This document shows positions 8,283-15,393 of a stretch of 64,000 nt of DNA, piece after piece (the stretch's first letter is position 1; each line of letters starts with the position of its first letter). Origin of the DNA: Bacteroidaceae bacterium (lineage in GTDB: Bacteria > Bacteroidota > Bacteroidia > Bacteroidales > Bacteroidaceae); contig JAFSPM010000009.1 of NCBI GenBank assembly GCA_017442855.1, forward strand, positions 1 to 64,000. The letters run 5' to 3'. The notes under the pieces are model-generated. The model was not told the DNA's origin, ran no database searches, and worked only from the letters and a program-made list of their open reading frames with translations. The translations under genes and the position numbers were made by a program.

Positions 8283-9947
8283 ATGGAGTGGATTAACAGC
8301 TTGCTCTTTGAACAGTCACCGATACAGACGGTAATCATCCTCTCGGTGATCTGTGCTGTGGGACTTGCCTTTGGCAAACTCCGCGTAATGGGTGTTTCGC
8401 TCGGAATAGCCTTCGTCTTTTTCATCGGAATCTTTGCAGGACATCTCGGGTTGACAGTGAACCCGGCCATGCTCGACTATGCGCAGAGTTTCGGACTGAT
8501 TCTCTTTGTGTATGTGCTGGGACTCAGCGTAGGACCAGGTTTCTTCGGTTCTCTCGCACATGAAGGAGGAGCGATGAACCTCTGGTGTCTGGCCGTGATA
8601 CTGCTGGGAACGGGCATGGCCTTGGCGCTATGTCCTGTAACGGGCATCTCTTTGCCTGACATGGCGGGCATCCTTTGCGGTGCCACCACCAATACGCCTG
8701 CCCTGGGTGCTGCCCAGCAAACGCTCTCACAAATGAACCTGTCACATGAGGGGGCGGCCTTGGGCTGTGCGGTGACCTATCCTTTAGGAGCAGTGGGCGT
8801 GATTCTCGCCATTGCCCTCATGCGCAAACTGTTTGTGAAGGATTCGGATTTGGCTGTCAGGCGTCAACATCCGGAAAAGGAGACCTATATCGCCCGTTTT
8901 AATGCGGTGAATCCTGCCATCAACGGAAAGACGATTGCTGAAATCGTCCAGATGACGCATTTCAATTATATCGTTTCGAGAATGTGGCGGAAAGGGGAAG
9001 TAATCGTTCCGAAGTCGTCTTCTGTGATTATGCTGGGCGACCGCCTGATGGTGGTGACGACGAGAGACGAGGCCGATTCGCTGGAGCTTCTTTTCGGAGA
9101 GCGCATCAAGGACGAGAACTGGAACCGTGAGGAGGTGGACTGGAATGCCATCGACTCGAAGGTGGAGAGCCGGGTCATCGTGCTCACGCGTCCGCTGCTC
9201 AACGGCAAGCTGCTGGGCGACCTGCAACTCAGGAAACTATACAAGGTGAATGTGAGCAGAATAACCCGCGGCGATGTGAAACTGCTGGCCACTCCCGATT
9301 TGCGACTGCAATATGGCGACCGTCTTCACGTGGTGGGCGATCATGAGGCCGTGAACCATGTGGAGGCTTTTCTGGGCAATGCCGTACAGAGTCTGAACGA
9401 GCCTAATCTGGCTGCCATTTTCATCGGCATCATTCTCGGACTGGCATTGGGGGCCATTCCCCTTAGATTCCCAGGCATGAGCGTCCCCGTGAAACTGGGC
9501 ATTGCCGGCGGTCCGATCATCGTGGGTATCCTCGTAGGTGCCTTCGGTCCCCGTTTCCATCTCATTACCTATACCACCCGTTCGGCTTCCCTGATGCTGA
9601 GGAAGTTAGGCCTCTCGCTCTATCTGGCATGTCTGGGTCTGGAAAGCGGTGCCCATTTCTTTGAGACGGTGGTGCGTCCTGAAGGACTGATGTGGGTGGG
9701 CGTAGGATTTCTGCTGACCATTGTTCCCGTCTTGATCGTAGGTCTGACAGCCCTGAAGATGAAGAAATATGACTACGGAACCATTTGCGGCATTCTCTGC
9801 GGTTCGATGGCAAATCCGATGGCACTGGCCTATGCCAACGACACGATCAAGGGAGATACCAGTTCGGTGAGCTATGCGACGGTCTATCCGCTGGGGATGT
9901 TCCTCCGTGTGATTATCGTACAGATGATGCTGATGTTCCTGCTTTAA
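8283..9947 (+). CDS. AspT/YidE/YbjL-type putative transporter with two TrkA-C domains
   Basis: I place the start at the ATG at 8283, because the upstream in-frame TTG at 8271 lies in an ATTGATAATTG intergenic repeat. The 554-residue protein has ~5-6 membrane helices, a cytoplasmic middle with two RCK_C/TrkA-C-like domains (about residues 200-370), and a second membrane half that repeats the 'AspT duplication' pattern (GLxLGxIPL, GGPIIVGILVGAFGP). The family includes the aspartate:alanine exchanger and uncharacterised YidE/YbjL proteins. Substrate is not predictable from sequence. Confidence 0.85.
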   Translation: MEWINSLLFEQSPIQTVIILSVICAVGLAFGKLRVMGVSLGIAFVFFIGIFAGHLGLTVNPAMLDYAQSFGLILFVYVLGLSVGPGFFGSLAHEGGAMNLWCLAVILLGTGMALALCPVTGISLPDMAGILCGATTNTPALGAAQQTLSQMNLSHEGAALGCAVTYPLGAVGVILAIALMRKLFVKDSDLAVRRQHPEKETYIARFNAVNPAINGKTIAEIVQMTHFNYIVSRMWRKGEVIVPKSSSVIMLGDRLMVVTTRDEADSLELLFGERIKDENWNREEVDWNAIDSKVESRVIVLTRPLLNGKLLGDLQLRKLYKVNVSRITRGDVKLLATPDLRLQYGDRLHVVGDHEAVNHVEAFLGNAVQSLNEPNLAAIFIGIILGLALGAIPLRFPGMSVPVKLGIAGGPIIVGILVGAFGPRFHLITYTTRSASLMLRKLGLSLYLACLGLESGAHFFETVVRPEGLMWVGVGFLLTIVPVLIVGLTALKMKKYDYGTICGILCGSMANPMALAYANDTIKGDTSSVSYATVYPLGMFLRVIIVQMMLMFLL

Positions 9948-9962
9948 AGACTCCCCTCCCTA

Positions 9963-10193
9963 TTAAGATAACAGCATCACGAAGACGGAGATAATGGTCA
10001 CTACCGTGGTGAAAATACGGAATGCCCGTTCAGGCAGCCATTTCACAATCTTAATACCGATATAGCCACCCACCAATACGAATGGGATGGCACAGGCATC
10101 GATGGCCAGGGTGGTCAGGTTGATGTTGTTCCACGCAAAATACTGAAGCGGAAGTTTCAGATGGCCTTTACTCCATGCAAATGCAGGGAGCCA
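9963..10193 (-). pseudogene. TSUP (TauE/SafE) permease remnant, C-terminal end
   Basis: The minus strand reads, in one open frame to a stop at 9963, a peptide running from WLPAFAWSKGH through ACAIPFVLVGGYIGIKIVKW to a final hydrophobic helix. This is the C-terminal end of a sulfite-exporter/TSUP family membrane protein. No start codon or amino-terminal domain follows upstream, and the frame is lost near 10193. I read it as a decayed gene. The rest of this spacer to 10438 has an inverted repeat (CCTGTAAG/CTTACAGG around 10270-10310) and a terminator. Confidence 0.6.
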
Positions 10194-10324
10194 TTACTAT
10201 ATTTGCCGCAAACATCAAAAGAATCCTCAAACTCATCTGAGCAGAGAGTATTCATGCCTATACGAAGGCCTGTAAGACGAAATACACCACTATAACGGCT
10301 TACAGGCTATCAAAAAAACAAAAC

Positions 10325-10374
10325 AAAAGCAGATTGCAAATCCGCATATTAACGGTTATATGCAATCTGCTTTT
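10325..10374. terminator. Bidirectional terminator-like hairpin
   Basis: AAAAGCAGATTGCA (10325-10338) pairs with TGCAATCTGCTTTT (10361-10374), a perfect 14-bp stem with A/T runs on both sides. It lies between the transporter gene and the 3' end of the copper ATPase gene. Confidence 0.7.
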
Positions 10375-10438
10375 TGTTAATAATCGAGAAGCCTTACTAA
10401 CTTGAAGGGTTTTTCAGTGCCCTCCATTTCTGCAGCCT

Positions 10439-12376
10439 TTATTTTTGTATCTTCAGGCGAAGGCTGTTAAGGACGACACTGACGCTTGAGAACGCCATAA
10501 GAGCACTGGCCAGCATCGGAGTGATTTGCCAGCTATAGCCGAAGAGGTAGGGGAGACCAGCAGCCAAAGGGATGCATACCAGGTTGTAGATGAAAGCCCA
10601 GAAAAGGTTCTGGTGAATCATGTTGACCGTGCGCTTGGATAGTTTGATTGCATCAGGAATTCTCCTGAGGTCATTGCCGATAAGCGTTACTTGCGCTACC
10701 TCCATTGCCACGTCGGTACCTTGTCCCATAGCGATGCTCACATCGGCAGCAGCCAAAGCTTGCGAGTCGTTAATACCATCACCCACCATAGCTACATGTT
10801 TGCCTTCGCCCTGTAATTTGCGTACTAAGTCCTCTTTATCTTGCGGCAACACTTTGCTTTGGTAGTGTGCAATACCCGCCTTCTCTGCCCAATAATGGGC
10901 AGCTTCTTCCTTGTCGCCACTCATCATGAACAGCTCTATACCGTGATGTTTTAATTGTTGAACTGCTTCAATGGCACTGTCCTTTAGCTTTTCACCATTA
11001 TAATTGATAGTTGATAGTTGATAATTGATAATTGGCTTCGCCCCATCTCCATTATCCATTATCAATTGTCCATTATCCATTACCAATTCCGTCAGGGTAC
11101 CTGTCTTGTCGAACACCATGGCATTGATGGCACAAAGACCCTCGAGGGCGGTGGCATCCTTGATGAGGATGTGTTGCTCAGCTGCCTTGCCAATGCCAAC
11201 CATCAGGGCGGTTGGAGTGGCTAAGCCCATGGCACAAGGACAAGCTATAACAAGCACTGACACAGCAGACAAGATGGCCTGTGGCAGTTTGTCCATGCCA
11301 CCCAATGCCAACCATAGAACGCAAGTGAGCAGGGCAATGGCCATCACTGTAGGTACAAAAATCAGGGCAATTTTGTCAACGGTGCGTTGTACGGGCGCTT
11401 TTGACCCTTGTGCCTGCTGTACCATTTTAATAATACCTGCCAGAACGGTGCTTTCACCCACTTGCTGGGCCTCAAACTGGAAGGTGCCCTGACGTACGAT
11501 GGTACCTGCCAGTACCTTATCACCTACTTGTTTCTCTACTGGTACTGCCTCACCGCTAATCATCGACTCATCAATATAGGTAGTGCCTTCGGTCACCACA
11601 CCATCCACTGGCACTTTCTCACCGGGGCGCACCTCTAAGACATCTTCAGGCTGTATGGTCGCCAATGGCACCTCGGAGAGCTCCCCCATTTGTAGCACTC
11701 TGGCTGTCTTAGGCTGTAATCCCATCAAGGCACGAATAGAGGAGGCCGTACCGTTCTTGGCACGTTCTTCCAGCAAGCGACCTGTTAGCACAAAAGTGAT
11801 GATCATGACGGATGCATCGTAATAGGTGTGCCAGTCCATGCCACGGCTACCCCAGAAGCTTTCACCCCAGAATGTGTTGAACACACTGAAGGTGAATGAA
11901 ACGGCAGTTGACAGTGCAACTAATGTATCCATATTGGCTGAACCATGCTGTAACTGTCGCCAGGCAATGCTATAGAATAGTCGTCCACAGTATATTAAAT
12001 TGATGATTGATATAATCATCATCAATATATTGTTTATCAGTGTATTGCCAAAACTAATATAATGCATAGAGATGGCCATACAAAGGATGGCTAATATCCA
12101 AGACACGATGACCCTTCTACGCAAGTTGAGGTAGCTTTGCCGCTCTATGGCCTCTAGGTCACGATCAGGTTCAGTCACCAGATCGTAGCCGATGCCTTGC
12201 AGTGCTTCCTTCATATTGTCAAGGCTCACCACCTCGGGGTTATAGTCCACCAAGGCTGTCCTGCTGGCCAACGACACGGCACAACTTTCTATGCCCTGCA
12301 ATCCGCTGAGTTTTCTCTCAACGTTTGCAGCGCATACTGCACACATCATTCCAACTATTGGTATAGTTTGTTTCAT
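10439..12376 (-). CDS. copA: Copper-type P1B ATPase lacking the nucleotide-binding domain
   Basis: The 645-residue protein starts with a heavy-metal domain (MCAVC at 11-15). It has the CPC ion site (379-381), the actuator motif SGEA, the phosphorylation motif DKTGTLT (423-429) and GDGIND (532-537). It is therefore a CopA/CopB-type exporter. The ~110-residue N-domain that normally lies between DKTGTLT and the second half of the P-domain is missing; only a ~31-residue low-complexity linker (430-460) remains. Family members are usually ~730-750 residues. Without the N-domain normal ATP binding is not expected, so the gene is either a decayed ATPase, a recombination product, or an assembly error. 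Next gene on the strand is the C_GCAxxG_C_C protein. Confidence 0.85.
   Translation of the reverse strand: MKQTIPIVGMMCAVCAANVERKLSGLQGIESCAVSLASRTALVDYNPEVVSLDNMKEALQGIGYDLVTEPDRDLEAIERQSYLNLRRRVIVSWILAILCMAISMHYISFGNTLINNILMMIISIINLIYCGRLFYSIAWRQLQHGSANMDTLVALSTAVSFTFSVFNTFWGESFWGSRGMDWHTYYDASVMIITFVLTGRLLEERAKNGTASSIRALMGLQPKTARVLQMGELSEVPLATIQPEDVLEVRPGEKVPVDGVVTEGTTYIDESMISGEAVPVEKQVGDKVLAGTIVRQGTFQFEAQQVGESTVLAGIIKMVQQAQGSKAPVQRTVDKIALIFVPTVMAIALLTCVLWLALGGMDKLPQAILSAVSVLVIACPCAMGLATPTALMVGIGKAAEQHILIKDATALEGLCAINAMVFDKTGTLTELVMDNGQLIMDNGDGAKPIINYQLSTINYNGEKLKDSAIEAVQQLKHHGIELFMMSGDKEEAAHYWAEKAGIAHYQSKVLPQDKEDLVRKLQGEGKHVAMVGDGINDSQALAAADVSIAMGQGTDVAMEVAQVTLIGNDLRRIPDAIKLSKRTVNMIHQNLFWAFIYNLVCIPLAAGLPYLFGYSWQITPMLASALMAFSSVSVVLNSLRLKIQK
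10997..11089. repeat. Intergenic-type repeat replacing the ATPase N-domain
   Basis: The stretch is made of TTGATAATTGATAATTG and CCATTATCCATTATCAATTG units. The same kind of sequence occurs between genes at 15143-15170, 21905-21940 and 21973-22024, where a GGCTTCGCCC motif is also shared. Here it is in frame within the copA reading frame and encodes MDNGQLIMDNGD and INYQLSTINYN on the minus strand. Confidence 0.8.
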
Positions 12377-12457
12377 TTTCTTTAATATTGACCAAATGAA
12401 TGGAGGAAGCGGATGTTTAGGCTTGCCGTGAGGAGCGTTCCATTCATTTGGTTATAT

Positions 12458-12949
12458 TTATGCATCTATCTTAGTTTTTAAATAGTCTGCAAAAATTCGA
12501 GCAGCAGACTCAACCTTGGCAGCACAGGGGCGTGTTTTGTAGTACTCCGCGGTGCGAGGGGAGGCGATGTAGCTGTTAGGTGCTTTCTCGTGCCCTTTAA
12601 TGCCAAGGATCTCGGCACAAATCAGACTGCCATTGACTTGCTCCGACCGGGCAAGGAGGTCTTGCACTACTTTGTAACAGGCGGATTTGCCTGCATTGTC
12701 GCTACCCTCGGTTTGTCCACAATCCAAGCCTACCAGCATGACGATGCCTGACACCGCGCCACACATCATGCGGAGGCGTCCTACACCACCACCAAAGCCG
12801 GCTGCTATGCGCTTGGCCATGATATCGTCCAGGTCGTATAGGTCGGCAAAAGCGGCTACTACGCTTTGGCAACAGCCGTAGCCTGCCATGAAGTTATCGA
12901 CGGCTTGCGCCACTCTCTTATCCAGCTCTTCTTTTGTTATTTCTTTCAT
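12458..12949 (-). CDS. C_GCAxxG_C_C family redox-type protein
   Basis: A 163-residue protein with many cysteines in the family pattern: GYGCCQS near 24-30, MCGAVSG near 62-68, DCGQ, SACYK, ICAE and RPCAAK. It has glycine-rich helical parts (AAGFGGGVGRL). Members of this family are small, probably redox-active or metal-binding, and often neighbour transport genes; the function is not established. It precedes the copper ATPase gene on the same strand (82 bp gap), so a metal-related role is possible but unproven. Confidence 0.75.
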   Translation of the reverse strand: MKEITKEELDKRVAQAVDNFMAGYGCCQSVVAAFADLYDLDDIMAKRIAAGFGGGVGRLRMMCGAVSGIVMLVGLDCGQTEGSDNAGKSACYKVVQDLLARSEQVNGSLICAEILGIKGHEKAPNSYIASPRTAEYYKTRPCAAKVESAARIFADYLKTKIDA

Positions 12950-12978
12950 ATTTATCTATTTTTAATCTTGTTATCATA

Positions 12979-13190
12979 TACCCCTCAGTCCTTCGGACAG
13001 CTCCCCTAAACAGGGGAGCAGCATAAGGACGTTAATTCGTGCTAGCTCATCCCTAAACAGGGGGCAGCATAGGGTGCTGCTTCGCCGTTGTGTACCCCTC
13101 AGTCCTTCGGACAGCTCCCCTAAACAGGGGGGCAGCATAAGGGCGTTAATTCGTGCTAGCTCATCCCTAACCAGGGGAGCAGCGTAGGGA
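12979..13190. repeat. Two tandem copies of a 114-bp intergenic repeat
   Basis: The unit starting TACCCCTCAGTCCTTCGGAC occurs at 12979 and again at 13093. Each copy holds hairpins (GTCCTTCGGAC, CCCCTAAACAGGGG) and the segment GTTAATTCGTGCTAGCTC. The second copy ends near 13190. The rest of the spacer to 13408 holds a -7-like TAATTTTG at 13315-13322 and the palindrome TTGGCC-TC-GGCCAA at 13353-13366 upstream of the scaffold gene. Confidence 0.8.
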
Positions 13191-13408
13191 GATTGAGTGT
13201 GTTTCTGGAACAAAGGTACAAACTTTCGCGTTGAGGGACAAAAATCTTCGTTTTTTCTCTGTTAATAGTTCTTAAATGGAGCTTTGAACCGTTGATTATA
13301 TCGGGTTTTCTTCTTAATTTTGTATTTTGATAATTGGACCTTGCATAACTATTTGGCCTCGGCCAATATGTGGTACGTAAAAACAATTTTATTAACTAAT
13401 AAAAAATT

Positions 13409-14110
13409 ATGATTTATTCAACTGAAGTTAAGAACATGTGTAGCGTCGCTAAAGGCGCTTACCACGGTCCTGCTCCAATACCTGAGGAAGGTAAGTGGAT
13501 TCAGGCTAAAGAGATCAAAGACATCTCAGGTTACACTCATGGTATTGGCTGGTGCGCTCCTCAGCAGGGTGCTTGCAAGCTGAGCTTGAACGTGAAGGAC
13601 GGTGTTATTCAGGAAGCATTGGTAGAGACCATCGGTTGTACCGGTATGACTCACTCAGCTGCTATGGCCAGCGAGATCCTGCCTGGCAAGACTATCCTCG
13701 AGGCACTGAATACCGACCTCGTTTGCGATGCTATCAACACCGCTATGCGTGAGCTCTTCCTGCAGATTGTCTATGGCCGTACACAGAGTGCTTTCTCAGA
13801 GGGTGGTCTGGCTATCGGTGCTGGTCTGGAAGACCTCGGCAAGGGCCTGCGTTCACAAACTGGTACCCTCTATGGCACAGTGGCTAAGGGTACTCGCTAC
13901 CTGGAGCTTACCGAAGGTTACATCACCAAGCAGTTCCTCGATGCTAACAACGAGGTTTGCGGTTACGAATATGTACACCTTGGCAAGATGATGGAAGCTA
14001 TCAAGAATGGCATGGACGCTAATGAGGCTATCAAGAAGTTTACCGGCTCATACGGTCGTACAACCGAAGAGCAGGGAGCAGTAAAGGCTATTGATCCACG
14101 TAAAGAATAA
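13409..14110 (+). CDS. Iron-sulfur cluster scaffold-like protein (NifU_N-like) paired with GGGtGRT
   Basis: The 233-residue protein carries an IscU/NifU-like core: GWCAPQQGACKLSLNV, ETIGCTGMTHSAAMASEIL and a KTILEAL helix, with cysteines near 53, 59 and 80. Such scaffolds hold a transient Fe-S cluster. It stands 12 bp before the GGGtGRT gene, and I know this pairing as a recurrent but uncharacterised unit in anaerobic bacteria. The 5' region has a palindrome (13353-13366) that could bind a regulator. Confidence 0.7.
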   Translation: MIYSTEVKNMCSVAKGAYHGPAPIPEEGKWIQAKEIKDISGYTHGIGWCAPQQGACKLSLNVKDGVIQEALVETIGCTGMTHSAAMASEILPGKTILEALNTDLVCDAINTAMRELFLQIVYGRTQSAFSEGGLAIGAGLEDLGKGLRSQTGTLYGTVAKGTRYLELTEGYITKQFLDANNEVCGYEYVHLGKMMEAIKNGMDANEAIKKFTGSYGRTTEEQGAVKAIDPRKE

Positions 14111-14122
14111 GGAGGAACGACG

Positions 14123-15139
14123 ATGATTAGAAAAGTACAGTTTGAGAGTCAGGAACGCCGTATCAACCAAGTTCTTGCAGCTCTGAAGGAGAATGGCATC
14201 AACAGTATTGAAGAGGCCAACGAGATTTGTGAAAAGGCTGGTGTTGACCCATATCTGATGTGCGAGGAAACACAGCGTATCTGCTTTGAGAATGCCAAGT
14301 GGGCATATGTTTGTGGTGCTGCTATCGCTATCAAGAAGGGTGTAAAGACTGCTGCTGATGCTGCCGAGGCTATCGGTATTGGTCTGCAGAGCTTCTGCAT
14401 CCCTGGTTCTGTGGCTGACGACCGTAAGGTAGGTATCGGTCATGGTAACCTGGCTGCTCGTCTGCTGCGTGAGGAGACTGAGTGCTTCGCTTTCTTGGCT
14501 GGCCACGAGAGCTTTGCTGCTGCTGAGGGTGCAATCAAGATTGCTGAAATGGCTAACAAGGTGCGCAAGAAACCTCTTCGCGTGATCTTGAACGGTCTGG
14601 GAAAAGATGCTGCACAGATCATCAGCCGTATCAATGGCTTTACATACGTACAGACTCAGTTTGACTACTTTACTTCTGAACTGAAGGTTGTTCGTGAGGT
14701 TCCTTATGGCAACAATCCAAGTCGTCTGAAAGTAAAGTGCTATGGTGCTGACGATGTTCGTGAGGGTGTGGCTATCCTGTGGCATGAGAATGTTGACGTG
14801 TCTATCACCGGTAACTCTACCAACCCAACTCGCTTCCAGCATCCAGTAGCTGGTACATACAAGAAGGAGCGTGTATTGGCTGGCAAGCCTTACTTCTCAG
14901 TAGCTTCTGGTGGTGGTACGGGTCGTACTCTGCATCCAGATAACATGGCTGCTGGTCCTGCTTCTTACGGTATGACTGATACACTGGGTCGTATGCACTC
15001 AGATGCTCAGTTCGCAGGTTCTTCTTCTGTACCTGCTCACGTTGAGATGATGGGATTCTTGGGTATTGGTAATAACCCAATGGTGGGTGCAACGGTGGCA
15101 ATTGCTGTTGCAATTGATCTTGCTCTTAATAAGAAGTAA
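14123..15139 (+). CDS. GGGtGRT family protein
   Basis: The 338-residue protein contains the naming motif SGGGTGRTLHPDNMAAGPAS near residue 255 and many conserved glycines. The family has no assigned reaction; the consistent partner is an iron-sulfur scaffold-like gene, here immediately upstream. A strong Shine-Dalgarno sequence (AAGGAGG, about 14108-14114) precedes the ATG, which is unusual for Bacteroidetes and suggests high translation. Codon choice looks strongly biased, also hinting at high expression. A terminator follows at 15174-15200. Confidence 0.8.
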   Translation: MIRKVQFESQERRINQVLAALKENGINSIEEANEICEKAGVDPYLMCEETQRICFENAKWAYVCGAAIAIKKGVKTAADAAEAIGIGLQSFCIPGSVADDRKVGIGHGNLAARLLREETECFAFLAGHESFAAAEGAIKIAEMANKVRKKPLRVILNGLGKDAAQIISRINGFTYVQTQFDYFTSELKVVREVPYGNNPSRLKVKCYGADDVREGVAILWHENVDVSITGNSTNPTRFQHPVAGTYKKERVLAGKPYFSVASGGGTGRTLHPDNMAAGPASYGMTDTLGRMHSDAQFAGSSSVPAHVEMMGFLGIGNNPMVGATVAIAVAIDLALNKK

Positions 15140-15142
15140 TTT

Positions 15143-15170
15143 TTCAATTGATAATTGACAATTGATTATT
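15143..15170. repeat. AATTGATAATTG-type intergenic repeat
   Basis: Overlapping copies of CAATTGATAATTGACAATTG between the GGGtGRT stop codon and its terminator. The same family occurs at several intergenic positions and inside copA. Confidence 0.7.
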
Positions 15171-15173
15171 AAA

Positions 15174-15200
15174 GGCTGCTCAATCGAGCAGCCTTTTTTT
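15174..15200 (+). terminator. Rho-independent terminator after GGGtGRT
   Basis: GGCTGCTC-AAT-CGAGCAGCC followed by seven T. Near-identical hairpins follow glyA, the OmpA lipoprotein and the glycine-rich protein. Confidence 0.85.
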
Positions 15201-15214
15201 GTTTCTGTTCCTTT

Positions 15215-15389
15215 CTTCGGCGCGAAGAAAGAACCAAAGAAGCATTTCCCCCTTACCAAACCATCCCCCAGGGGATGACTTAATTGACTACGGACTAACG
15301 TCCTTCGTCAAGGTCGTCTTGTATCGCTCGCAAGCTTGCGCCCTTCGGGCGAGCGATAGATTTTTATATGAATAACTTGATGGGTGGAG
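15215..15389. repeat. Dispersed repeat, copy 1
   Basis: This ~175-bp stretch matches 25961-26216 over most of its length: a CGAAGAAAGAA start, CCCCCTTACCAAACCATCCC, GGGGATGACTTAATTGAC, AAGGTCGTCTTGTATCGCTC and a final AATAACTTGATGGGTGGAG. It contains a strong hairpin (TATCGCTCGC/GCGAGCGATA with inner CAAGCTTG). It holds no gene. Confidence 0.85.
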
Positions 15390-15393
15390 ATAT

